Assembly: GCF_900091445.1 (NCBI RefSeq)
Contig: NZ_LT607733.1
Coordinates: 6,103,001 to 6,167,000 of the forward strand
Length of the DNA stretch: 64,000 nucleotides
From: Micromonospora echinofusca
Lineage (GTDB): Bacteria > Actinomycetota > Actinomycetes > Mycobacteriales > Micromonosporaceae
Reading direction: 5' to 3'
A program made the translations under genes and the position numbers. Under the pieces are notes generated by a model. The model searched no databases and was not told the DNA's origin. It worked only from the letters and a program-made list of their open reading frames with translations. Positions 18,262 through 26,058 of the stretch are shown here, piece after piece. Each line of letters begins with the position of its first letter. Position 1 is the first letter of the stretch.

Positions 18262-19067
18262 AGGTTCCGGGTGCGGCGCAGCAGTGCCCGGCCGGCCACC
18301 ACGTTCGTGACGGCCGCGACCGCGACCAGCACCAGCAGGCTGGGCCAGGCCGCACCGAAGCCGGACACCAGGGCGTCGCGCATCCCGTTGATCGCGTACG
18401 TGACCGGGTTGACCACTGAGATCCAGCGCAGCACCGTCGGCAGTTGCTCCACCGGTGACACCGACGGCGCGGTGAACACCAGCACGAGCACGGAGACGGT
18501 GCTGAGCACCGAGAACGTGCGGTAGTCACGGATCAGGATGGCCGCCGCCAGAAACAACCCGTTGAACGCCACCGACGCCAGCACCAGGGCCGCCAGCATG
18601 GTGATCCAGTGCGACACCGGGAACGGATACCGGAACAGCACGACGGCCACGCCCAGCGCCAGCAGGGTCTGCGCGAGCACCAGCGACACTCCGGCGAGGA
18701 TCTTGCCCAGCAGGAACCGGGACCGGCGCAACGGCCAGGACCACAACTGGGTCGACACGCCGCTCATCTCCTCCTGGAACAGCGCCATGCCCGTGGTACC
18801 GGACGCGCTGACCACCGACATGGCCAGCACCATCGGCAGGAGGAACATCTCGAACGGCAGCGTCGTGCCCCGGTAGTCGATGTCGCCGACCACATTGCCC
18901 AGCGACGTGTTGACCAGCAGGAGGTAGACGAGCGTCGGGGCGAGACCGAAGATCAGGTTGACCCGGTTGCGGGCCAGCAGGGCGTACTCGCGGTAGAACA
19001 CCGCGGACAGGTCGGCGGCCTTCGCCGTCGAGACCGGCGGGGTGTGCGTGAACGTCAGCTCGGCCAC
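18258..19067 (-). CDS. ABC-2 type export permease (DrrB-like)
   Basis: This 269-aa integral membrane protein has about six hydrophobic helices: NLIFGLAPTLVYLLLVN, LLPMVLAMSVVSASG, LAQTLLALGVAVVLF, LAALVLASVAFNGLFL and STVSVLVLVFTAPSV, plus the last LLVLVAVAAVTNVVAG. The motif GTTGMALFQEEMSGVSTQLW is typical of ABC-2 exporters of the daunorubicin-resistance type. The GTG start at 19067 lies directly after the ATPase stop. With the ATPase it should export the matured peptide or confer self-protection. Confidence 0.88.
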   Translation of the reverse strand: MAELTFTHTPPVSTAKAADLSAVFYREYALLARNRVNLIFGLAPTLVYLLLVNTSLGNVVGDIDYRGTTLPFEMFLLPMVLAMSVVSASGTTGMALFQEEMSGVSTQLWSWPLRRSRFLLGKILAGVSLVLAQTLLALGVAVVLFRYPFPVSHWITMLAALVLASVAFNGLFLAAAILIRDYRTFSVLSTVSVLVLVFTAPSVSPVEQLPTVLRWISVVNPVTYAINGMRDALVSGFGAAWPSLLVLVAVAAVTNVVAGRALLRRTRNL

Positions 19068-19069
19068 GG

Positions 19070-20008
19070 TCAGCCTTTCTCGGTCATCCGCAGGAACACC
19101 TGCTCCAGGGAGTCGGTGACGGTGCCGAAGCTGCTGATCGCGACGCCCGCGTCGGAGCAGTGTCGGACCAGCGCGGGCAGCACGTCGTGGTCACCGGCGT
19201 TGGCGATGCGCACCTCGGTGTCGTCGACGGTGGCCAGATAGCCGGCGCCGTCCGCCCACTCCGCGACGACCTTCGCCGCCACCTGGTCGGCCGTGGTCAC
19301 CACGAGACCGCTACCTCCGAACTCGCGGATCAGCTCGCGGGGCTGGGCGAAACGCAGCACCCGGCCCTGGCTGATCACCAGGACCCGCTGGCAGTTGCGT
19401 TCGATCTCGTCGATGTGGTGGCTGGTCCAGAGCACGGTCACGCCGTGCTCGGCACGCAGCCAGTGCACGAACCGCTCCACCTGGTGGCGGCCCGCCACGT
19501 CGAGGCCGGCGGACGGCTCGTCCAGCACCAGCAGCCGCGGGATGGTCAGCAACGCCCGGACCAGTTGCAGCCGCTGCCGCTGCCCGCCCGAGAGCTGGAA
19601 GACCAGCCGCTGCAACGCGTCGGTCAGCCCCAGGTACGCGGCCACCTCCATCGCCCACGGCTCGGTCTCGCGCCAGGACAGCCCACGGAACCGCGTGGCA
19701 ATCTTGAGATTGTCCAGGCCGGACAGCATCTGGTCGTAGGGGCCGGACTGGTGCATCGCGCCGATACCGTGCTTGGTGACCACCGGATCCTCGACCGGAT
19801 CCCGACCAAGGACCCGGATCCGGCCGCTGGTCGGAGGGGTCACCCCGCAGATCATCTTCATCAGGGTCGTCTTGCCCGCACCGTTGGGTCCGAGCAGCCC
19901 GACGGTCTCCCCCTCGTTGATCTCGAACGATACGCCGTCCACGGCCGGCGTCGCCTTGCCGCGATAGCACTTGGTCAGCTCGGCCGCGTCCACCATGTCA
20001 CCCGCCAC
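19070..20008 (-). CDS. ABC transporter ATP-binding protein (DrrA-like)
   Basis: I place the start at GTG 20008 because GGAGGGAGGGG lies at the right distance; an earlier start at 20035 and an ATG at 19996 are alternatives. The product carries Walker A LLGPNGAGKTTLMKMI, Q-loop HQSGPYDQML, signature LSGGQRQRL, Walker B LLVLDEPSAGLD and H-loop TSHHIDEIE. A C-terminal extension of about 90 residues (from GGSGLVVTTAD) is typical of DrrA-like ATPases. It is the first gene of the leftward RiPP operon and lies back to back with the ATP-grasp gene. Confidence 0.88.
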   Translation of the reverse strand: MAGDMVDAAELTKCYRGKATPAVDGVSFEINEGETVGLLGPNGAGKTTLMKMICGVTPPTSGRIRVLGRDPVEDPVVTKHGIGAMHQSGPYDQMLSGLDNLKIATRFRGLSWRETEPWAMEVAAYLGLTDALQRLVFQLSGGQRQRLQLVRALLTIPRLLVLDEPSAGLDVAGRHQVERFVHWLRAEHGVTVLWTSHHIDEIERNCQRVLVISQGRVLRFAQPRELIREFGGSGLVVTTADQVAAKVVAEWADGAGYLATVDDTEVRIANAGDHDVLPALVRHCSDAGVAISSFGTVTDSLEQVFLRMTEKG

Positions 20009-20117
20009 GTCCCCTCCCTCCTTCGCCATCGCCAAATATTGCTGCGACCGTACGGGAACCAGATCGCAGGGAAACCACCTCGAACGGAACTGCCGCGAAG
20101 CTGCCGCCTAGCTGCCA

Positions 20118-20144
20118 TTGCAAGCCGTTCCCGGTCCCTAGCAT
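20118..20144 (+). promoter_or_regulatory. Putative promoter of the ATP-grasp operon (leaderless)
   Basis: TTGCAA at 20118-20123 and TAGCAT at 20139-20144 are separated by 15 bases. The -10-like box ends 6 bases before the ATG at 20151, and no ribosome site lies between, so transcription would start at or next to the start codon. The spacer is short for a standard sigma-70 promoter, so confidence is moderate. Confidence 0.4.
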
Positions 20145-20150
20145 CTGTGT

Positions 20151-21140
20151 ATGGCACTGTCCGGTTCCAGTGAGCAGAACGCGCATCCCGCCGTGGTGCT
20201 GGTGAATGGCGCGGGCGGCGCGGAACTGACCGGCGTGCACGAATTGCTGACCGACGGATTTCACACGCCGTCAATTCTGCTGACCGCCCGCGACCTGTCC
20301 GCCCAAGCTGTCGGCCTGGATCCGGAAACGGGGACCCTGGAGGTCGCCGGGCGCCGGGTCCGGCCCGCGGTGGTGTGGACCCGCCACTGCGCGCCCGACA
20401 CGCTGACCGCGCACGCCCGGCCGGCCGGCTCGGTCACCGCGCTCGACGCGGTGGCGTGCTCGCGCTTCCTCGCGCAGCTCGCCGCGGCCGCCGACGTCAC
20501 GGTGCCCGGACCCGCCCCGCTCGGCACCGACCAACTGCGGCAGGCACGACCGCTCGGCGTACGCACCCCGCGCACGCTGCTCACCACAGACATCGCCGCC
20601 AGCGCCAGGAGCCTCGGCGCGGCCCGGGTGATCGTGAAGACGCCCGACTTCCGACTGGTCGAACCGGACCCGGAGCGCTGGGCGTCGCACCTGCCGGTCG
20701 TGCTCGACGCGGCCACGGCGACGGGGCACCCCGGCCGGCCGGTGGTCCTGCAGGAGTACGTGGAACACGCCGCCGAACTGCGGGTCTACCACCTCGACGG
20801 CGGCCTCTGCGCGTTCCAGGTGCGCCAGCCCACACCGGCGGCGCGGTGGACCGACCCGGACGTCGTGACGGTGACCCGGGTGGAGTGCCCGGCCGCGGTC
20901 GCGGCGGCGGTACGCACGCTGGCCACCGCGTGGGGACTGCGTTACGCCGCGTTCGACCTGCTCCTCACCTCCGCCGGTGAGGTGGTGCTGCTGGAGGCGA
21001 ACCCGGACGGCGACTGGCTGTTCTACCAGCGCCGGGCCGGTTGGACAGGGATGTCGTTCCTGGCCGCGGTGATGGTGCGGCAGTTGTTCGTCGAGGCGAC
21101 GTCGAGAGGAGGCCGTTCCGATGCGCGCACCGCCACTTGA
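20151..21140 (+). CDS. ATP-grasp peptide maturase-like protein
   Basis: This 329-aa protein has an N-terminal substrate-side domain (AVVLVNGAGGAELTGVHELL) and a C-terminal ATP-grasp. Visible motifs are ARVIVKTPDFRLVEPDPERW (the Lys for ATP), VVLQEYVEHAAELRVYHLDG (hinge and metal region) and the closing VLLEANPDGDWLFYQRR, which matches the EANPDGDW-type motif of MvdC/D-like maturases of graspetides and related RiPPs. It opens the rightward operon, back to back with the leftward operon. It may form an amide or ester bond on a peptide; no Asp/Glu-rich graspetide core is present nearby. The ATG start appears leaderless. Confidence 0.82.
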   Translation: MALSGSSEQNAHPAVVLVNGAGGAELTGVHELLTDGFHTPSILLTARDLSAQAVGLDPETGTLEVAGRRVRPAVVWTRHCAPDTLTAHARPAGSVTALDAVACSRFLAQLAAAADVTVPGPAPLGTDQLRQARPLGVRTPRTLLTTDIAASARSLGAARVIVKTPDFRLVEPDPERWASHLPVVLDAATATGHPGRPVVLQEYVEHAAELRVYHLDGGLCAFQVRQPTPAARWTDPDVVTVTRVECPAAVAAAVRTLATAWGLRYAAFDLLLTSAGEVVLLEANPDGDWLFYQRRAGWTGMSFLAAVMVRQLFVEATSRGGRSDARTAT

Positions 21141-21402
21141 CCGGGTGTCTGCCCGCGACCTGCAGTTGCTGGCCATGCTGGCGCGTGGCTACACCACCGA
21201 CCGCGCCGCCCGCGAGTTACGGCTCAGCCGACACACCGTGGGCGAGGAGATCAGTGTGCTGCTCGGCCGGTTCGGCTGTCGAAACCGGGCCGAGCTGGTG
21301 GCTTACTGCTATGTCCACCGGCTGCTGCCGATCGACATCTGGCCGCCACCGTACGACCGTCCGGACGTTCCGACCCATTTGGTAGGTGAGCAGAATGCAT
21401 GA
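21121..21402 (+). CDS. Small LuxR-type DNA-binding protein
   Basis: This 93-aa protein is almost only a GerE-type helix-turn-helix: VSARDLQLLAMLARGYTTDR, AARELRLSRHTVGEEISVLL and GRFGCRNRAELVAYCYVHRL. The usual receiver or ligand domain is absent. Its ATG (21121) lies inside the end of the ATP-grasp gene and its stop overlaps the start of the next peptide gene, so translation of all three is coupled. It is probably the direct regulator of this operon or of the divergent precursor operon. Confidence 0.85.
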   Translation: MRAPPLDRVSARDLQLLAMLARGYTTDRAARELRLSRHTVGEEISVLLGRFGCRNRAELVAYCYVHRLLPIDIWPPPYDRPDVPTHLVGEQNA

Positions 21403-21574
21403 CCCCCTGGACGCCCTCCGCTCGGCGGGCTGCCCCGTCGACCAGCTCAGCGCGGCGCAGTGCGAGGTGCTGGCGGCGCTGACGGAGGCCGAGACGGCCG
21501 TGCTCGTCGCCCTGCAACAGCGGTTGCGTGACGCTGAGGGCGACGTGCTCGCCCACAACCTGAAGCTCCTCTGA
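21395..21574 (+). CDS. Leader-like peptide without core (paralogue of the RiPP leader)
   Basis: The 59-aa peptide starts at ATG 21395 (GGTGAG ribosome site; the GTG at 21386 is an alternative). Its segments LDALRSAGCPVDQLS, ALTEAETAVLVALQQRL and GDVLAHNLKLL follow the leader of the precursor at 16385-16654 residue for residue: DALRxAG, LTExETxVL, RL and DVxAH line up with matching spacing. It stops where the precursor continues into its core. It has two Cys residues (13 and 23). It may titrate the recognition protein, act as a chaperone or signal, or be a second precursor whose core lies elsewhere. I do not know which. Confidence 0.75.
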   Translation: MHDPLDALRSAGCPVDQLSAAQCEVLAALTEAETAVLVALQQRLRDAEGDVLAHNLKLL

Positions 21575-21593
21575 GCGCGGGAGGCGACGCCCG

Positions 21594-24503
21594 GTGAGCC
21601 GCAGACTGGTGGTGGTCCTCTTCCTGGATCTGGTCGGCTGGACCCGGCTCGCCGAACGCGTCGATCCGGAGCCCCTGCAACTGATGCTCGAGCAGTACTA
21701 CGAGCTGTGCTCCGGCGCCGTGCAGGAGCACGGCGGCGTGGTGGAGAAGTTCATCGGCGACGCCGTGATGGCGGTGTTCGGCGCCACCCACACGCGGGAG
21801 GACGACGCCTTGCGGGCGCTACGGGCGGCGGGGCAGATCCGCACCGACGTGGCCGGGCTGGCCACGCCCGGCCCGGGTGGTCCACCGGAGATCCATTGCG
21901 GCATCGCTGCCGGTGAGGCGCTGGTCACCCACTCATCCCGGGCCGGGCTACGGGTCGTCGGCGACGTGGTGAACCTGGCCGCACGCCTGCAGTCGGCGGC
22001 AGGTCCGGGCGAGATCATCGTCAACGAGACAGTCGCCGACCTGGCCCGGCCGCACTATGCCATGCAGCCGGTACCGCCGCTGACGCTGAAGGGCAAGGCC
22101 CGACCCGTGCCGGCACTGCGGGTCGCCGGACCGGCTGGCGACGCCGACGACGACGGCTCCCCGATGGTGGACCGCGACGCCGAACGCCACCGCATACGCG
22201 CCGCGTACCACCGGGTGGCGGCGGACCGGCGGGCCCGCACCATGCTCCTGGTCGGCGCGCCGGGGATCGGCAAGACCCGCCTGGCCCGGGAGGCGGTCGG
22301 TGAGCTCCAGCGCTCCGGTGCCCTTTCGTACGCCGCCTACGGCAGTTGCCCGTCCTACGGCCCGCGCGGCGACGCCGTCGCGCTGGTGCAGGTGCTGGAC
22401 CAGTTGGCACAGCGGTCTCCGGCCGTCGGCGCGCTGCTGCGGACGCGCCCCCGGCTGGCCGCGGTGCTGGACGACGTACGCGCGGCCGCGCGCGGGCGGG
22501 CCCCCTCCGCCTGTCTCGGAGCGGGTGTCGAGGAGGTGGCCTGGGCCGCCCGCGAGCTGATCACCGCAGCGGCCACCACCCCCCTGGTGGTGGTCTGGGA
22601 CCATCTGGAGTGGGCCGGGCCGTCACTGCTGAGGCTGCTCGGCGAACTGTCCGCCGACCTGGTCCGACAGCCGGTGCTGATGATCTGCGTGGCGCGGCCC
22701 GAGCTACGTGAGTCGCAGGCGGCGTGGCTGCGTACGCTGCCCGCCCGCGACGTGCTCGAGGTGGCCGCGCTGACCCCGGACGACAGCGCGCAACTGGCGG
22801 CGCAACTGGCCATGGCCGGCGCCGAGGTGCAGGCGCACGACCTCGGGGTGGTTGACCGGGTGACCACGCACAGTGCCGGCAATCCGCTGTTCATCCGGCT
22901 GATGCTGGAGTCCGCCGCCCCCGGACGGCCCGCCGACGTGGTGCCGCCGACCATCACCGCCCTGGTCGGCGCGATGCTGGACCGGCTGCCGACGCCGGCC
23001 CAGGAACTGCTGGCCGCGGCCGCGGTCGTCGGCGCCACGTTCGCCGCGGACGAGCTCGCCGCGCTCGGCGTAGCGGCGACGGAGGCCGACCTGGACGCGC
23101 TGGTCGCCCGGCACCTGATCGCGCCCACCCTGCCGGCCGGCCGGTACCGGTTCGTGCAGCAGCCGGTGCACGAGGTCGCCTACGGACGGCTCGACAAGCA
23201 CCAGCGGCTGGCCTGGCACCGGCAGCTCGCCGAGCACGACATCAGCCCTGCGTTCCATCTGGACGCGGCCGTACGCCTCCTCGACGACCTGCGCCCGGAC
23301 GACCCGGATCGGGGGCACCTGGCCCGCTCGGCGGCCCGGGCCCTGCTACGGGAAGGCACCGCCGCGCTACGCCAGCGCGACCTGCCGGCGGCGATCGGCC
23401 TGCTGGAACGGGCTCTGGCGCGCACTCCGCAGGCCGACGACCGGTCGGTGGCGGCGCTGCGGCTCAGCGACGCGCTGCTGCTGACCGGTGACACCCGGGG
23501 TGCGTTGACGGCAGCCTCCGCGCCTGGGAGCGGGCCGGACACCGGGCCGGGGCCAGCCTGCCGCGTGCAGCAGCAGGTGCTCAGGGCTCGGCTCGGCGCG
23601 CCGGACGAGATCGCGGTGGCGGCGCTGCACGCCGAGCTGGACAACGCCGGCGCGGACCGGCTGGCCCGGTGCCGCCTGGCGCAGGTGGACATGTTGCGCC
23701 AGCTGGACCAGGGCAGGTTCGGCGCGGCGGAGCGTGCGGCCCGGACCGCGCTGGCGCACGCCCGAGCCGCCGGCGACGACTACGAGGAGGACCGGCTACT
23801 GGTGGCGCTCTGTGAGCTGCGGCAGTGGGCGCCGACACCGATCAGCGAGCAGTTGGCCGCCTGCGCCGAGCTGGCGGATCGGTTCGCCGCCGACCGGTTC
23901 CTGCTGGTCCCGGTGCTCGCCGCACGGGCCCGGGGCCTGGCTCTGATCGGCGACGACGCCGGGGTCCGCGCGGCACTCGACGAGGCGGGGACGGCCGTCG
24001 TGGAGCTGCGGCTGACCATGGGCCGGGTGCTGATCGACCAGGTTTCCGGGCTGGTGTCCTCGTTCGCTGGCGCGCACGCCGAGGCGGCGCTGCGGTACCG
24101 CCATGCGGCGACCGTGCTGGAGCAGGCCGGGCACGCGTCGACCGCGCTGACGCTGCGCGTACAGGCGGCTCGGGAACGCGCGCGCTGCGACCCGTCGAGC
24201 GCGGAGATCAGCGCTCTGCTCGCCCGCAGGGCGGAGATGGACGCCCGCGGGCGACTCCTGTGCCTGTCCACCGCGGTACGCCTCCGGCTGGACAACCTGG
24301 CCGCGCTGCAGGCCGAACTGGAGGCGCTGCTCGCCGGTACGGACGACGCCGTGCTGCGCGGCGACGTGTGGGCCGAACTGGCGCGGGGGCACCGGGAATG
24401 GGGCGACCCCGCCGCGGCCCGGGCCACGGCGCTGGCCGCGATCGACAGCTACGCCACGGTCGGGGCGACCCGGCCGATGGGGGAGGTGCGGGCATGGCTG
24501 TGA
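21594..24503 (+). CDS. Class III nucleotide cyclase fused to AAA ATPase/TPR regulator
   Basis: The 969-aa protein begins with a class III cyclase domain (residues 1-180). Metal-binding Asp12 and Asp56 are in LDLVGWT and FIGDAVMAVFG, Lys52 and Asp124 are at the purine-specifying positions, and Asn127 and Arg131 (DVVNLAARL) are the transition-state residues, so it should be catalytically active and adenylate-type. An ATPase follows with LLVGAPGIGKTRLAREAV (about 214-231). The rest, residues 450-969, is helical repeat typical of large ATPase regulators. There is no terminal DNA-binding domain. It should couple ATP or ligand sensing to cyclic nucleotide output. The GTG start is 19 bases after the peptide stop. 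Confidence 0.85.
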   Translation: MSRRLVVVLFLDLVGWTRLAERVDPEPLQLMLEQYYELCSGAVQEHGGVVEKFIGDAVMAVFGATHTREDDALRALRAAGQIRTDVAGLATPGPGGPPEIHCGIAAGEALVTHSSRAGLRVVGDVVNLAARLQSAAGPGEIIVNETVADLARPHYAMQPVPPLTLKGKARPVPALRVAGPAGDADDDGSPMVDRDAERHRIRAAYHRVAADRRARTMLLVGAPGIGKTRLAREAVGELQRSGALSYAAYGSCPSYGPRGDAVALVQVLDQLAQRSPAVGALLRTRPRLAAVLDDVRAAARGRAPSACLGAGVEEVAWAARELITAAATTPLVVVWDHLEWAGPSLLRLLGELSADLVRQPVLMICVARPELRESQAAWLRTLPARDVLEVAALTPDDSAQLAAQLAMAGAEVQAHDLGVVDRVTTHSAGNPLFIRLMLESAAPGRPADVVPPTITALVGAMLDRLPTPAQELLAAAAVVGATFAADELAALGVAATEADLDALVARHLIAPTLPAGRYRFVQQPVHEVAYGRLDKHQRLAWHRQLAEHDISPAFHLDAAVRLLDDLRPDDPDRGHLARSAARALLREGTAALRQRDLPAAIGLLERALARTPQADDRSVAALRLSDALLLTGDTRGALTAASAPGSGPDTGPGPACRVQQQVLRARLGAPDEIAVAALHAELDNAGADRLARCRLAQVDMLRQLDQGRFGAAERAARTALAHARAAGDDYEEDRLLVALCELRQWAPTPISEQLAACAELADRFAADRFLLVPVLAARARGLALIGDDAGVRAALDEAGTAVVELRLTMGRVLIDQVSGLVSSFAGAHAEAALRYRHAATVLEQAGHASTALTLRVQAARERARCDPSSAEISALLARRAEMDARGRLLCLSTAVRLRLDNLAALQAELEALLAGTDDAVLRGDVWAELARGHREWGDPAAARATALAAIDSYATVGATRPMGEVRAWL

Positions 24504-25387
24504 ATCCTCTGCCGTGGCGACGGGAACGCCGCAGGCACGCGCGCGGCATGCCCGCCTGGGGCATGTCGCAGCAGGACTCCCGGGACAACCTGGTGCCGGC
24601 CAGTCTGTTCGGCAGCATCGACCGGCAGTGGGCGCTGGCCGGCGCAGACGGCACCGGGGTCCGGGTCTGCGTGCTGGACAGCGGCGTGGACGGCGACCAT
24701 CCGTTGGTCGCGCCGGTGGAGCAGGCGTGGGAGGTGGTGACTGAGGAAGGCCGTTCGCCGCGAATCAGCGAGTGCGAGCCCCGCGACCCGGCCGGTCACG
24801 GTACCGCCTGCGCCGGAATCATCCGCGAACTCGCCCCGCGGGTGTCGATCAGCTCGGTCAAGGTGCTCACCGACGGCCGCTCGGGCAGCGGGGGCGCGCT
24901 CATCGCGGGGCTGGCGCACGCCATCGACCAGGGCTTCGACATCATCAACATGAGCCTGTCCACGAGCCGGCTGGAGTACCGCAACCGGCTGTCGGAGCTG
25001 TGCGACCGCGCGTACTTCCGCCGCTGCACGCTCGTGGTGGCCGCGCACAACCTGCCGATCCAGAGTTTTCCGTGGAACTTCGCGTCGGTGATCTCGGTGG
25101 CCAGCCACACGGAGCCCGACCCGCAGCGCATCTACTACAACGCCACACCGCCGGTGGAGTTCTGTGCGCGTGGCGTACGGGTTCCGGTGGCCAGCCCCGG
25201 TGGCGGCACCACCCGCAACACCGGCAACAGCTTCGCCGCGCCGCACGTCGCCGGAATCGCGGCGCTGGCCCTGAGCAAGCATCCGTGGCTCACGCCGTTC
25301 CAGCTCAAGAGCGTGCTTTACCACTGCGCCGCGAACGTATCGACCGAGGGGAATGAAGGTGGAGTACATGTCGCACCCGTCGCATAG
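24494..25387 (+). CDS. S8-family subtilisin-like serine peptidase
   Basis: The 297-aa protease has Asp in RVCVLDSGVDGDHPLV (about residue 59), His in GHGTACAGIIREL (about 104) and Ser in NTGNSFAAPHVAG (about 245), the complete subtilase triad. The Ser motif reads GNSFAAPH instead of the usual GTSxAxPH. No signal peptide or propeptide is evident; the N-terminus is basic (PLPWRRERRRHARG), so the enzyme appears cytoplasmic. It starts at ATG 24494 inside the last codons of the cyclase gene. An intracellular subtilase in a RiPP locus is a good candidate for leader removal. Confidence 0.9.
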   Translation: MAVNPLPWRRERRRHARGMPAWGMSQQDSRDNLVPASLFGSIDRQWALAGADGTGVRVCVLDSGVDGDHPLVAPVEQAWEVVTEEGRSPRISECEPRDPAGHGTACAGIIRELAPRVSISSVKVLTDGRSGSGGALIAGLAHAIDQGFDIINMSLSTSRLEYRNRLSELCDRAYFRRCTLVVAAHNLPIQSFPWNFASVISVASHTEPDPQRIYYNATPPVEFCARGVRVPVASPGGGTTRNTGNSFAAPHVAGIAALALSKHPWLTPFQLKSVLYHCAANVSTEGNEGGVHVAPVA

Positions 25388-25994
25388 CGAGATCACCGAG
25401 CGTCAGCTGCTGCAGTCCATGGTCTCGGTCGCCCGGCACGTCTACGCGGCGGCGGCGTCCTCGGTGTTCATGGTCGACCCGCAGACCGGCGAGCTGACGT
25501 TCGCTGCGGTCGCCGGCGCGGGCCAGCAGAGCCTCGTCGGCATGCGGTTCCCGGCCGGCACCGGCATCGCGGGCTGGGTGGCGGCGAGCTGCCAGACGCT
25601 GATCGCGGACAACGTGGTGGAGACGGACCGGTTCGCCCGCGACGCCGCGGCCTCCACCGGTTACCTGCCGACCAGCATCATGGCGGCGCCGCTGATCGCC
25701 GACGACGAGTGCGTCGGCGTGCTGGAGGTGTTGGACCGGCGTACCGCGGCTTCCGACGCGCAGGAGCTCGACGACCTGGAACTGCTGGACCTGCTGGCCG
25801 CACAGGCGGCGCTGGGGCTGGCGTTGCTGCGGCGCCGAGAGCGGACCGCGGTGGTGCCGCGGATGGGCAACCTCGTCGCGCGGCTGTCCGAACACGCGGC
25901 GATGGATTCGTACGACCCGCTCGCCGTCGCGCTTCTCGGCGTCTCGCTGGACCTGTTGGAACGCACTCCTCCGGAGGCGTCCATGTCGGCCTGA
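25368..25994 (+). CDS. GAF-domain protein
   Basis: The GAF fold is visible as LLQSMVSVARHVYAAAASSV, PAGTGIAGWVAASCQTLIA, and SIMAAPLIADDECVGVLEVL with DLELLDLLAAQAALGLALLR at the end. GAF domains bind cyclic nucleotides or other small ligands and often partner cyclases, so the neighbouring cyclase suggests an internal signalling pair (inference). I use ATG 25368 with a GGTGGAG site; ATG 25353 is also possible. The start overlaps the peptidase gene, so these genes are coupled. The C-terminal 40 residues form a helix without a DNA-binding motif. Confidence 0.85.
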   Translation: MSHPSHSEITERQLLQSMVSVARHVYAAAASSVFMVDPQTGELTFAAVAGAGQQSLVGMRFPAGTGIAGWVAASCQTLIADNVVETDRFARDAAASTGYLPTSIMAAPLIADDECVGVLEVLDRRTAASDAQELDDLELLDLLAAQAALGLALLRRRERTAVVPRMGNLVARLSEHAAMDSYDPLAVALLGVSLDLLERTPPEASMSA

Positions 25995-26058
25995 GAAGCT
26001 TGACCGCCCGCCCGTCGTCCTAGATGATTTGGATGTCTCTATCGGGCTAGACGTGCGA

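Noticed and set aside
20151..21140. Calling the locus a graspetide cluster
   Set aside because: The precursor core has no repeated Thr and acidic motif, so the ATP-grasp role is left open.
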